Source: Paragonimus westermani
Taxonomy: Eukaryota > Platyhelminthes > Trematoda > Plagiorchiida > Troglotrematidae
DNA length: 64,000 bases
Assembly (NCBI GenBank): GCA_008508345.1
Contig: QNGE01002683.1
Coordinates: forward strand, 20,139-84,138
Direction of reading: 5' to 3'
The position numbers were made by a program, and so were the translations under genes. Positions 10,701 through 24,300 of this stretch are shown here, piece after piece (position 1 is the first letter of the stretch; every line of letters begins with the position of its first letter). The notes below the pieces were generated by a model. That model worked only from the letters and a program-made list of their open reading frames with translations. It made no database searches and was not told the DNA's origin.

Positions 10701-13700
10701 CATTTCAGACGTTTCATGTGAGTGCTACAGATTTTTAGAATACGGGCAATGTGAATCTGCTATTTTACGGATATCGTTTGGCTGTTTGTAGAAAGTAGTA
10801 TATGCGTCAAACGTACTTCGAATAGCATCTACATACAGGAAAGTGTGGGTCTTAAGTACAAGTTTCTCAGAGCAACATGCCCTGTTGGAAGTGTTTATTC
10901 TTGAAGGCAACTTCCAATATCAACTCACAACTATGGAGTATAGGAAGAATCCTATGTACACACTGCAAGATTTCGTCAAACTGGAGTGATTAAAAAGATA
11001 AACGAAGATTTACTTTGAATTGTTTGCTGAAATTATCAATCAACCTTTAGGTGCAGAAATTTCATTTGTGTTAGTCACGTCCACACCATTTTTGAACAAC
11101 TCAGTTTACTGCCGTTCCTATTGCAGACTCACCAAAATTTTGAATGATTCGTTAATCCCTTGGCCCAAATCGCTTAGCTGAATCGCACCCGAACGATCTA
11201 TGATGGATATTTTATGCACACTGTTCATTTTACATGACAAAAATAAACAGAGAAGCATATTTACTCAGTCCACATTGATTGTTAATCCACAAGTTGGTTC
11301 ATGTAAATTCACCAAGTTTTCCAAATTAAATTGCACATAAGCGAGAGTGGTTGAGCGTTCAAATTCGATAATTTGGTANCATGATTGGAATGGCCCGAGT
11401 TCAAATCCCGGCCGTGGCAAGGATATGCACTACTGACGAGCTCTAATGAGAGCGAGACTCGAGTCTAGTACTTCTTTTCGAAAGAGGCCGGCTGGAAAGT
11501 CTGTCTGAATGCGAAGACTGCGAACAGATGTGAGTGATGGTCGACTTGAACATAAGAACCAATTAAATTTCTCTTGTAAAGCGGTAAATCTAACCAGGTT
11601 TGAGCGTTAAATTTATTAACTGACTGCACGTGAAGACGTCATATTTTGCCTATAAAACTTGGGTCGAATTAGTCAACAATATAGTATATTAGTCTTTATT
11701 CTTTGTAATTGGCACCAAAAATCTACAGCGAACATATGTAAAAGTTGAGTAACGCTCACACCGAATTTTTGTTTGTTCATTAAAACTGAAATAAAGTGTC
11801 GTCTGAATGCATCTTGACTCTGAGGTAATATAAGTTGCCGTTAACCTCGAGCAACCAAATGAGTGTACTGATAAAACAAGAACAAATGAAGGCGTACTGA
11901 GGTTCTTGAAAACTCGAGAACTAACTTTTCACAGAAGGACAGGTAATTCCCTGAACTAGTAAAAACCCGAATAAATTCATATGACCCTCGTTTTACGGGT
12001 GAACATGGGGCAGTTTTCTTGCGTGCATAGTGTGGTGACATAATCGAAGGGGATTAAATGTTGTGTTTGTTCTTTGCTGCTATCATGTACCCTTTACAAG
12101 ACTTCGATTCCCTATCGTGAGGACCATTTGCTTGGTTTGAATGGGTTATACAAAGGATTTGATAGCAACAAGGTGATAATTGAACCTGGATGACAAGTAT
12201 ACATGATTTTACAGTTGCAGACGTTAAATAGCAGGCTATCGTTTATAGACCATTGTTTAACATAGCTCACTATTTTCCATAGGATTTACAAATCATCTTG
12301 TCTCTCTACAACTCGCCAAATTTGTTATCGGCGTACGGTATCATTGGTGCCTTGAAAATGGAAGATAATCCAACACCAAATGGAATGAACAGCAGAGGAC
12401 CTGCAATGGGTCCCTACGGAATATCGTTACTGGCAGCAAATCAGATTGTAGAAGAGCACTGCTTCGGCACTCGAGAAAACGGTCACAGAAGCAAAGCCGT
12501 TTAAGTTAAGCAGATTAAATTGTGGAAAAGTCATCTTACGTAATCAGCCTGTGCCCAATACTTAAAAGCAATCAAGTTGTTTGTGGTAAACGAATATTTT
12601 CTAAATCATGCTGCACTTCATTAATGAACCCAAGGTCTGTAACCCTAGTCGAAAAATGTCAGTCTTCTACCTCGACAGTTGTCATTAACTTCCGTTTGGT
12701 GTTTTCTGTATCTACATTTGGAACTAGATGTAGTTGTGAACTAATTCCGGAATTTGGACAAGTGGCCACGGATCGAGCGAAGTGTACCGTTTGAGGCCTC
12801 TTATTAAGTGGCAGCAAGATGTTTCAGGGAAAATAAACACGTCAACTATGTGTCGATGGGTTGTTCATCAATACTTGTCCCGATTTCAGTCCACTTTGTG
12901 ATGTCGAGGTTTGGTGAACTTCAGTCCGGTGGTCCCTTATATATGCGTAAACCTTGTTCGATGTATAGTTACACGCAATCGTCTACTGCCTATGACGGTA
13001 AGGTTATCATCCATACACAGCTGCACACAATGACTCGAAAGTACAAAAAAACGATATTTTACTTCACTTTTTGGCTAAACTGGACTTGCTGGTGGTAACA
13101 TGCGTTCAAAGGCGATCTGATTTAGATTGGTAACACACAACCCGCGGTCCCCAAAGAGAACAACACACTCGCCAGCCTATCAGTCAGAATTACTCAGCGT
13201 TTGCGGAATTTGTCTGGTCCGTAGATCTAACGTAGACAACATTCACATCTATAAGTGTTTTCAGGTGGCACCAGTCCTTCGCAAAACCAAAATAAAGGAC
13301 AATTAACGAGTAATGCTGACATTTGCATTAAGATGATGCTCTCTATCTGTCCTCAGTCACGTTGTCGCCCAATGTTGACGGGCGTTCAAATCGTAAGCAG
13401 TATGAAGCTCCACACTGATTGGTTCTATTTAGGACTGCATGACGTTATTGCTGTCCAAATGAAGGAAATGCTATGGGTAGATTGTTCATTGTTAGTTTGA
13501 TCAAATAACAACACATTATGATTCCGCAAAGTGGGCTCCATAAGGGAAGACATGATTTCAAAGGATATTGATAATATGGATGTCGATAAAAGGAGAGCAT
13601 TGATTTACGAAAAAGGAAGCTGCGACTTATTTTAAGTGACGATAACCTTCAAGCTGGTGAGTCGATGCGATTGATTCAAGTGCAGCCACAACACCGATCC

Positions 13701-14820
13701 TTGGGAATTTGTGTAGCTGTCTGTTCACAAGCTAAGGTTTATGAAGTTAAGGGGGTGATCAGTGAAAGCAAACTTGTAAATGGATGTGGCCAACTGTCAA
13801 CACACAAACGTGAACTACGTCCGTCGTGCTGAAGAAGGTTGCTGAACCCTGAAGTGGTTGGTCAGAAATAGAGCCAAATGAGAAATAGAACAAACTAGAC
13901 ATCTTTATACGTTGGAAATGAGCATAATATTGCAACAAAATACACCAGCACTTCTGAGGCAATTACAACCCGATCATGCTTTGGTAATCTCTTAACATGG
14001 TAAGCTTCGGTAATTTTGATGAACTCCGGATTTTCACAAAACCATCAACGAATTTGATACAAATATGGAACTCGGTAACTCATTAACGTCAATGGCGTTG
14101 GAATGCAAAAGGAATGAATTGTTGAACTCACCGTGGTGAGGTAACACTCCATAGTAAACGATGTTCCATGAAGTTAGAACTCGGATGTATATTCTCGGCT
14201 TGTGTGGGTTGTCAATATCGTTATTTCTACTCACGAATTCCCTAACCTAGGCATTGTCACTAAACCTATCGAATGAAGTTACCAGCAATGGAGAGGTCCT
14301 AATTAATGTTAGCAAGACAAATTGTACCGCTTGATTGCAAATACATTGCATTTATGGTCCGGGTTTCGATTTTCAACCAGAAGATGAATCGCAGACGAGG
14401 AATGCACAGCTTTGTTCTGCGTATACTGCTACACGTAGAACACTGGAGTCGAGCATGTTAACCACGTGATCAGATGGTTTATTAAGCGGGTCTCCCATCC
14501 CAACCAGGCCGGCTCAGTAGTAGAACAGGGAAGCTGCTGAACGGCGTATCATGGTCGTACCTGGCACATTTGCAAGACTTCTGGTGTAATGAAGTAAATA
14601 CATTTTATCTACTGAGCAGGGGGATTTTAGGTAGAAGCAATACGCCAACAAAAACTGGTCACAAGTGAAAACATGGCGATTTATCCTATTAACTAACGCC
14701 TGTGGGTCCAAAATGTGTTCATTCAGGCTTCGGAACAATAACCATCGTACAGGTGATGTCATGAGTGTACCATTATGATGAGTAGTTCGAAAGTGTAAAC
14801 ACACGCGTTTCCTCATCCCG
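7701..14820. other. Intergenic region or 5' region of gene 2, mostly unassigned
   Basis: Only the SINE at 11341-11565 is recognised. The first exon and promoter of gene 2 should lie somewhere between 6746 and gene 1's end, but no convincing signal-peptide exon ending in phase 1 was found. Short ORFs here look random. Confidence 0.6.
11341..11565 (+). repeat. Hammerhead SINE with internal deletion
   Basis: Begins at gcgagagtggttgagcgttc. It then skips the A box (an ambiguous N at 11379 marks the join) and continues through the B-box region (gttcaaatcc), the ribozyme and the 3' part. The ribozyme has GAGA instead of GAAA and a mismatch in stem I, so it should be inactive. Confidence 0.85.
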
Positions 14821-15140
14821 TTAATTAACGCGTTGTAAAAGTGTGTGATAAATGTGATATATTCGGCTTAATGATAAGCCACCGAAAACGAGCGTGTTAG
14901 CAAAGCCGGCCTCACAATTATTCTGGGAATTTTTACACAAAATCCCAGACAGGTGAGCCACAGGTGATGCCAAATTTTTGGGAAAATGCCCATCAATGAG
15001 AAATACTGCTGTACAATAAGATCACAATGACAGCATTAAAAAGCCTGATACGGTGGCACGGCAGCAGAATATTAAGCTGGAACCAAAACGAGGCAGAAAC
15101 GTCTACAAGTTTGAACAGGGACAGCCTTGCCCATCGGTTG

Positions 15141-15331
15141 TTACAACCACCATTCCTTGCCATCTACTTCCGGTTGACCCGTGCGACCGAACTGAATGGC
15201 CATATCGGCAGTTTTTACACGTGACGCATCCTTGGCCTCTTTCGTTTCGTAATCTCCGCGCTCGATGGTAAAATGGCGACAGAACAATACAAGGGCAACC
15301 ACGGTCAGAATGAGCAGTATTCCGGTAACCA
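15141..15331 (-). CDS. Gene 1 exon L: transmembrane helix, cytoplasmic tail, stop
   Basis: Acceptor is a long T tract ending ccacag. The stop codon TAA is at 15143-15141. It reads VVTGILLILTVVALVLFC, a single membrane span, then RHFTIERGDYETKEAKDAS, which matches the band-4.1-binding juxtamembrane motif of Caspr and neurexins (vertebrate Caspr2 has a G-T-Y-H-T-N-E-A-K core). The protein ends GKEWWL. Vertebrate Caspr2 ends in a similar K-E-W-L-I that acts as a PDZ ligand, so a PDZ-binding role is likely here too. The tail after the membrane is only about 44 residues. Confidence 0.95.
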
Positions 15332-18300
15332 CTGTGGAAAAAAAACAATGAGCTGCATGAGAAATAACGTCCAACAGGTCTGTACGTAAGAAAATGTATA
15401 TTTTGGATTCGCCATCAGAAAACGCGGCACTTGCAAATTGAAAGGCGGAAAAACTCCACCAAACTCTTCTTAGTAAAACAAAATACTACGTCCACACAAT
15501 TATACTTCAAGAACTTCCCGCGTCCTTAGAAGGAGAGAACGTTTATCTGCAAGTTCCTGTCAAGTGGTTGGTCCAAAGGGTAATTCGTGTTGGGTGACAT
15601 AAAAAGTAGATGATAGCAGATGGAAGAAAAGTTGGACAAACATAGTGACATGCAACCATACCAGACGGAAATACTGAAGTAACCGTCTGTCAGATGTACA
15701 CATTCAATGACTTGTGTGAGCGGATTGCGAGAACGGTTAAGATAAGTAAGGGTCGGTTAAAATGTGTGCCGATCACGTAGAATTATAAAGTTCTCCAGCA
15801 GTTAAACCGTGGCCAAATAGTTGACCGTGTGCTCCAGCGTAAGCAGACCCTGAGCGTGAAATTACTCAGGAGCTCGTTCTCTACATTACTCAGGTTGCGG
15901 GACTGAACCTCCGGGTGTTTATCCATGGTTAGTGGACAGAGACACGATAGTGGTTAGCATGGTTTCTGCAGAAGCGTTTGTAAGAATCAGACATTCTCCA
16001 CAGTGTTTTCAGTGTTTTGGGTCTCCGGATAGCGGAAGACCGGGAAGTTAATAATACTGCAGGTTAAGCATCTCTGAACACTTCTCGTAACTGTCAATAC
16101 TTTCTGAATGCAGGCTCGTATGTAGAGCATTTCCGGAGGTGACCATATTTTAAATCTGACTAGAGAGCTTTTCAAGAGCACACATTATTAACATCGCAAA
16201 GCCAAACTATGAGTTGTATGTCAATCTCAAGCAACTCCACAAACTTAAACAAATAAATAAGCGAAATGCATACGTGGGAGCGATTTTTGGGGGCAATGAT
16301 CTCAGGCTGACCGAATAGAGCGATCAGTTCTTTTTAAATACCACGTTCACCGACGCAAACGGTGTACCGAGGAGTGGTGGATATACTGTTTCACCAGATT
16401 CAAAGAAACTTTGTGATATAGGTTGTAAATGACGAAGCGATGAATAACGTAAGAATATAAACTTTCGGAGAATATGGGGCTAACATTCTGAAGAATTTAA
16501 GCGATCAACTTCGTTTATGCACGTCTGCTGTACGGATTTTACTGCAAACAGAAAATGGTAAATTTGCTACCGATACCTAACGAGGATCTGCACTAGCTGA
16601 TATCCTCATGGGCTACCTTGACCAACAGATCAAAACAAGTATTCAATAAACAGAAGTTTACGAACGATAGGTAGATATATGTATACTATTCAAATGGGAA
16701 TTTCAGATGAAATGTCTGCACGATCAACCGATGTGTTGTAAAAAAACCATAGGGTTTCCGGTATCATATGGAAATGGTAAAAACAAATAGCGTTCACGGA
16801 ATTGAATTCGTACGGAAATGCAAATGGTCTGTTGTCTAGTGGCATCCATCGGAATAAAAATTGGTTCATAAAAGCTTACATTTCAACAGTTTCTATTCAA
16901 TCTTCTATGAAGGTGACTTCATTTGCACACAGATTTACTGAACACATAAAATGGTTTACAACTAACAAATCTGAGAAAGAACAACCGCTTCAGAGTTCAG
17001 CTGGTGAAGCGAACCAGCTAACAGTGTGTGCACCTGGAACTGACATAATTGAAAAGGTCATCAGGAAGCGCTAACATGAGACGGCTTACGCAATCGGTGA
17101 TGCCAACAATTTTCAGGATATCTATCGCCCGAAAAGAAATCACACTGTGAGGGTCGCCCACATCGTTACCCCTCATCCGATAAACAATGTCGTGTACATA
17201 CGAAAACATGTTATCACTGATCTACCTTATTCCAGACGTCAAAGTCCACATAACTCTTCCTCCTAATAGCCTATCATGATTGTTTAAACTCTGCGTATGA
17301 ACCAACGTATCCAGTTCAAGTCAACTTATCTAAGAATACGGTTCAAGCTCATGTTTTCTACAGCAGTTGGTGGGCTTGCCGGCCTAGTTGGCTGTAGAAA
17401 CAGACAAGAAGCTAACGAAATAGGCAAGCATACAACATCATGTGTTTTCTGGCCGATCGTTACACAGTTTAAACATGTGTAAGAGTCGTCGATGTTTTGT
17501 GTTGTCTTGTGTGACCAACAATCACTTGAAATCGGATGAAGGTGACAACCAACGCAAATCGTTAAAATAGCAAATTTGGCTCCGGATCCTCGGGCAACGG
17601 AACACTGAAGGTCATTTGTGTACTATTAAAAGCATTTTAAAAATGAAAAATATCACGCCTTACAAATGACCAGTTTGAAGCTAGCGCTCCAAAGAAGATC
17701 CTCTTGACGGGTTTGAGTTAACTCTTCCATGGAAGTTTTGTGTTATGCGGTGAGGTGAACTTTCCGCTATGTAGCCAAATAGGTCAACCTATAAGCGTTA
17801 CATAGGTGAGCAACCTCACGATATCCACCCGCATATTCACAGCATAAATAACGAACAAACATTAATAAGAGTAAACTAAGTACAACATGAATGAAAGTGT
17901 GCTTGAGAATGTGCTTGTGTGGTTTGCATTCAATCTCTCAGTTGTAAGCTGCGTGTATTGTGTACCGCGTGTAGAGTTGATGAAACGCACCTCCAGCAAC
18001 GACGCGTCTTTCACGCTCCTTATCGTCAGTTTGAGCAGGTGGCGTGATGTTAGGCGGAATGGCCGGCGATGGTCGTATTTCTAATGGCTCCGGTTCTGGA
18101 AGTATTTCGATGAAGCCGCATAAATCTTCTCGGATGGAATCTGAGTAATTATTTTCGGCAGAAGAAATGCCAAACGTTATTCAGGAAGATTAGCGTTTTC
18201 GCATAACGGTCATTAGGAATTAGCAATCGTTTAGAGTATCTTGTTATTTAAGTATGCTTTGAAACGGTTAAGCTGTGTACATCAGGTTGGTCACTCAAAT

Positions 18301-21300
18301 TCACTCAACAGGTTGTAAGTTAACCACCTAGATCCAAAGATACGGATGGGAACCATCAAACATTTCTTTCTTTTCGCTTTCGACAACCAGCATTCATTAC
18401 GTTCGCACAACAGAAAACGTTGCGAGAAAATGTACCGCGGATTGTAGTTAACTAACAACAACAATCAGGTATTTTCGATGAAGAACTAGCAGGCGTTTTG
18501 AGATATCCATTGAGGACAAATGAGATATATATCATGGAATGATTAGATGAAGAAACGAAGATTTAAGCATACAGTGAACCAAGTAAATGTGATGTGTTGG
18601 CCAGCAGAGGTAAATTAAATGTGTGGCACCTAGGGACAGTTGTGTTGTAGGTAATGTTACTTACTTAGACCATCAGTTCTTGTCAGCAGACCAGTTTCAA
18701 CAAAGATCTCCCACTCTCTTCTAGATCTATGGAATGACACTGCTTTAAGTCATTAGGTATGTAATTTTGGTTTGTGTCTTTTAGTATCTTAGCTATTGTC
18801 AAACTGGAAATAGAAATACACGCACTATCAAAATAAGTGAACATTCCACTTTGTAAGATCGACTCAAAAACAAGTGTACATATGTGTTCGTGAACTTCAA
18901 ATGTTTTGTAAAGAAAATGATTACACGAAACTATACAGCACAAAGAGGTAATTTGATAATCAGAAGCAACCGAGAGTAGTGAACTCTGTCGATAGCCGGA
19001 TGTCAGGGCAATGTTACATTAGTTGCAAGACACGGACACAAATGATCAAAATGAATTAGAAACACCCAAGTAAGAGTGAATAGATGTAAACGCTTCAAAT
19101 ACTGCAGGAGAGAGGTAGAGCGCTGACCAAGACGAGCAAGGGTACATTAGGGCGCAGTCTACCAACAATGTTGGTAATCACCAGAGAAATAGACAGAAAA
19201 ATGAGAAGTAAAGTTTTGCACAAAAAGGGACGGTTAGTGAATTCACAAATTGAGTCAAGTGTAATTCTTGATGATTATGGAAAGTGAGCTTGGTTTTTCG
19301 CTCTAACATGACAAAACTATACAGATTAAAAATAGAGTGTCAAAAACTATCCATTTTGGTTGTACTGCATTTCGCCGAATGGAGTTACACAGGTCAGTGA
19401 TTTCGACCAGTCTTGGAAGCCCTGATCGCAGGGTTATCAATTGGGGTTAATAGGACAGTTACTGTGTCTCCTCTCGAGACGATCGGGCAACCGGATCACT
19501 GCTCACAAGCGAGAGTGGTTGAGCGTTCAGATTTGGTAATTCGGTCGTGCCTAATGTGAGTTCTATGGCGCAGTGGTTAACAGAGTTGCCTGATGATGGA
19601 ATAGTCAGAGTTCAAATCCGGGCCGTGACAAGGATATGCACTACTGACGAGCTCTAAGTACAGCCAAACTCGAGTCTAGTGCTTGTTTTCGAAAGAGGCC
19701 GGCTGGAAAGTCTGTCTGAATGCAAACGCTGCGATCTAATGTGAGTGATGGTCAACTTGACAATAAACCAAATCCTCGACTACTCGTCAGTAATTTAAAA
19801 TAGAAAAGGACGTTTGATAATGCCTTAGGGAAATTCCGTTCACTTTCCAGAAACAGATTACTACATAAAGATTACGTACGTTAGAACAAGCTGTTCGTCA
19901 ACGTGCACCATGAGTCAGCACGGTTTGCATCATATTTAAATAGAAGCAGTCACCACTGGAAAAAGACAAGTAAGGTAATGCGATGAATTTGAAGAAATAA
20001 AAATGACGTACTTGCGGGAAGCATTTGGACGTTAGCCAACCGAGGGTCTTGGAATGCCATACGAAGTGGAAAGAAGTTATTCCATTGAGCAGCATAAATA
20101 CAACCATCGAAACCATCAGCCGCTTGCATAGTGTCATTTCGACCCATAAATATAACCCATGGATCGTCCAGGCGGACATCTGCAGACGGGGATAGGTACG
20201 AACTAAAATCTTCCACCACCTCGTTGTAATCGTCCACCTGAATTGTCAAACAGAAGCCTATAGTTTTCGTGCAGCAGTGACCATGCAGGAGAATCATGTG
20301 TTATCTACATGAACCCAATTTAAGGCAAAACAATAAATCGTTGGCTACTGTATGAAGAAAGCACTTCTAACCTGAAAACAAACCATTTCAACTTAGTTTC
20401 GTGTAACCGAAATAAACCATTTGAAAAAGGCTCGTTGTTTGCAGGTATCAAAATGAACGATGGCTAAACGTTAATTTGAGTTGGATGATGAAAACGTAAG
20501 GTGCGAAGGCCTACAAAAGTCATAAAACGCGACTATAGAATTTGGACAACTGTGTTTACCAAATAAATCCGGTTATCGTGAGAGCGGTAGCTTCAAGGTT
20601 GTTTCTCAAGGGTGGTTTCTTGACAATATTAGGATGGGGTGAAGTTATATGAACCACGAAACGGTAGTGTCCGCCCAACTGGGAGGGATCAGTAGCTTGC
20701 GGAAAATTCGCTGGCCTGTAAATTTTCCTCAACAAATGGTATCCGTGATCATTCTGTCAACACCGCTTTGTAGTTAAAAGCACAAGGGTAGCTCAGATAG
20801 CTTTCCAGCTTAGTCAGAAGGGCACGTTATTTTGTACAGTCAATGAATATGCCAAGCAATAAAGACGTTTCGATGACTATTTTCTCCGTTCACATTAACC
20901 AAGATGCCGGTGATCCGTGATTCTAGTTCAGTTATTCCCACAGTACCCAATCCCATCTGCCCAAAAGCACGATCCACAAAAATTGGAGCTCCTGAGGCAA
21001 ATTCCAGGAAGTAGATGACCTGATGGTTAGTACGCGCAACAGACGTGAAATGACCCTCTTGTGTCCGAAGTGTATTCTAAATCAACCAGGCCGGGTATGT
21101 GAAGCACAGGTGTGAAAATATCAGCAAGCTACAAGCAACGACTGGGATGCTCGGCGGAGAAAACTGAACAATCCAGTTGGTAATCTAGACCAGTGTATTT
21201 GCTCTACGATCACTTGTGTCGCACAACCTGTAGGGGCCTCGGCTTTGAGAGAATCTGAAGGTTCGCGGGTATCAGACTTGTGAACTGTCACGTCATCCCA

Positions 21301-24300
21301 TATAGATGAAATCCTCGAGGATCCTCAAGGACGAAGGACTGACTATAGTCAAAGGCTACTGTTTTGTTACAGAAGCTGTGGAACGAGGATTTCCTCCCAC
21401 TTGCCACAACGATCTAAATTTTCAGGAAATCCACGTGCAGTGTACGAAAATCATTGAGGGTTAAATTTGATTCTGAAGGCTACATGTGATAAGAAAGCCA
21501 ACGAACAGTGGGTTGGGTTTCGCCTTAGTCCGCGACTGCACTGATCACGTTAATACATCAGGCTAATTGATCGTAGTCATATCTATGAACTACAACCATT
21601 CCTCGTCCATTTGTACAATGAAGGGTTTCAGTTCAATTAACTGGGAAGCATTCTGGAGTTGTCTTAAGCGAGGAAGTATGTTTAGGTGGAATAACATGTT
21701 CAAAACAATTTGCTACCAGACCTCAGGCAGCATGAGGGCACGAGTTTGGTTATCATCGCCCTTGGCTATCGCAAATGGTACACCATGAGGTTAATCTACC
21801 TAAAATTTCTTGTTTCACTTTGCTGTTGACAGCATCTTGGAGGGTGCTCAATTCGCTTTTCGTTGCCAAGACAGCACACTGGAAATGTTCGGGAAGTTCA
21901 CTCACCTGAGTTCTATAAACCCCCTGAAGACATCAGTAATCGCACATCCAAGGCCCGAAAAGCATGCGTTGACGCCAGGCATCTATGGCATCGGGATCAT
22001 AGTGATCTAGTAATGAAGGGTGGAGTGTATAACGTTCCCACACGTGGTAGGTGGCGAACCGAGAAAGTTCACTGCCTATTCGTTTGCGTTACCGATGTCC
22101 TCGTAACATTTTGCACAGGTGGTTTGTCGGCGTAAGTTAAAAGTTCGTGTAAAAGTATTAAACCTAGGCAAGTTTCTCGAGTACAAGCGCAGTACATGTC
22201 TCGTTGTATGTCTTACGCATAACCTGACACAGGCTGAAAGCGACTGTCAGGTGGTCGATGTGGGTCTGAGGGATGTAGGCTGAAACGTCAGGTCTCGAGA
22301 CCTCATAATGTTAACAGCCGTTTTAACGTGACAGGTATCGAGAGGCGGAGACAGTTGAACAACGAATGTACGCTCTCTAACTTTCGATGCGACCATCTTT
22401 GGAGTAGAACTTAGTTTAAAAGTACATTTTGAGGAAGTGCACAATGTCAAGAGTAGGTGAGGTTGATATGAACAGTAACGTTGCTGGGAACAAACAGTAG
22501 AGCAACATAAGCGCTACAGACCAACACGTTATAATAGGTCTCGTATACATGTATGCGAATTTGCGTTGTTAACATGTTCCCGTTCAAAACTTCTCACAAT
22601 AAACCACGAACCAAAGATTTCTGCTTTCCTCACAATCAGACGTAGCTTAGTAAGTGTTAATAGCTCTGTAGTACGACGATGACTTGGTTTTAATTGCTGT
22701 TCTACCTGATAGCTGGATTACGCTGAGGCAATGATCAAAGCCGTAATTCATGAAAGATTATAACGGCCAAAAGTGAAAGAATTTAGACGTAGAAGGTTCA
22801 AGTAGAATCAGCAGGGACTATATAAGCTGCTGGTTCAATATTTACATCAAACCTAGCAAAAAGCTTAGCCAAGCCGTAACTAAAGCTGGACGTTGTAGAA
22901 GTGTTCGTAGGCTGCAGAACTAAGTAAAATTAGCTGGAGGCCAGAATACTGAGGCCTGTCAATTAGAGGGTAATGAAGGCGATTTCAGCCCGTAGTTATC
23001 TCTGGACACTATCTAAACACTGGTGAAGATGACGTATATAGGTGTGCAATCACAGACGTTGACTCCTTAAAAATATTAACTTCCGAAGTGAAGGTCATAG
23101 CCTTGCAACATTCCTTCCATTCTCACAGTGATAACCGTGAAATCATATAGACCACACTAGTATTTCTTGTTGGTAAAGCTGTATTACAGCTTATCAACTG
23201 AGATGCAGGGCGCATCTCGATTCTGACTGTGTCATCTTATACGGTAATCATTTTGTATTCCAGTGGATTTATAATCAAGATACAGCCGATTTCATGTCGG
23301 TGTCAGCAAAGTTCACTGGCGCCGACGAACTATGATAATTAATTTACGGTGCTACGCTCACAAATTCAACTACTGGACACAGAATATCCCATGAGCAACT
23401 TGAGTTCACCTGGCTTCCTTAGACCGCTCATGAAATTCTTATCGTCTATTGAGTTCGTGCTGACAAGACTGCTTGTAGACACGTGCAGACGAAAAGTTCG
23501 AAGGTCAAGCGAGCTTTATAAGTAAGTTACCAATAACTTATTAACTAGGTGCATTTTGTAAAGCTTGTCTGAAAAACACCCATTTCAGTTCACATGCTAA
23601 CGAGACGATACACGAAGGAAACGATGGATCACTATAGAGCCGACTTAGGCAGAACAGTTTTAACTGATCAGAAAAAAAAACATAAACATGATGCACGGGT
23701 TGGTAACTGTCAACTTATCACTAAATAAGAGTTCGTTAAGATGCCTTCAAATTATAAGCAGCAAGAAGCCTACGATCGAGATAACCTACACTCAGTCTTC
23801 AGGATTACTACACATACGACCTATTCCCAAGTATTGGTGAGATGTGGTCCCATGAATACATCGTTAAAATGTAAGCCCCGCTGAATAAGCTTCAAAAACA
23901 GTAAAAATAATACAACCATCAGTCGTAGAGAAAAAAGACGTACTAAGAAAACATCAAATGAGATCAAACGAGTTAATCCATGAAGTCTTTGCTTTGCGAT
24001 ATACATAGTAGAGGTGAGTATGTCGGTTCCTACCTTGGTTGTAACTGTTTAGAGTAAGTCGCTAGTTTCATCCAACACCAAAAAGCCGGTGTTATTATCA
24101 ATAATGTTATTGGTTGTCCTCTCAAACATGCACCAGCAGTTCGCCTCTAGTGGAGATCCAATAGATATCCGCACTAAATCGAGATCCAATAGACTTCCAA
24201 TGTTGTTCACTTATGACATGGACGATATTCTCGAAATTGTGGTTAGAAAAACAACGCTCAGTGCTGCGTCTATTACTGGCATTATGTTAACCGACATGGG

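Noticed and set aside
6889..11379. Single ambiguous bases (N) at 6889 and 11379
   Set aside because: Sequencing ambiguity only. Neither lies in an exon, though the second sits at the deletion join of a SINE copy.
12298..13500. Cluster of plus-strand ORFs in changing frames
   Set aside because: Considered as a decayed gene or element, but no block matches a known family and the frames do not form an ordered series.
14478..14483. Candidate polyadenylation signal of gene 1 (AATAAA on the minus strand)
   Set aside because: It is about 660 bp past the stop and this hexamer occurs often by chance in AT-rich DNA. No supporting downstream element was seen.
14820..14970. Possible 3' tail of a Penelope-like element downstream of gene 1's stop
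   Set aside because: Only loose resemblance to the sequence at 7030-7110 (gcttaatgataagcc against gcctgatgatgaatc); too weak to list as an element.
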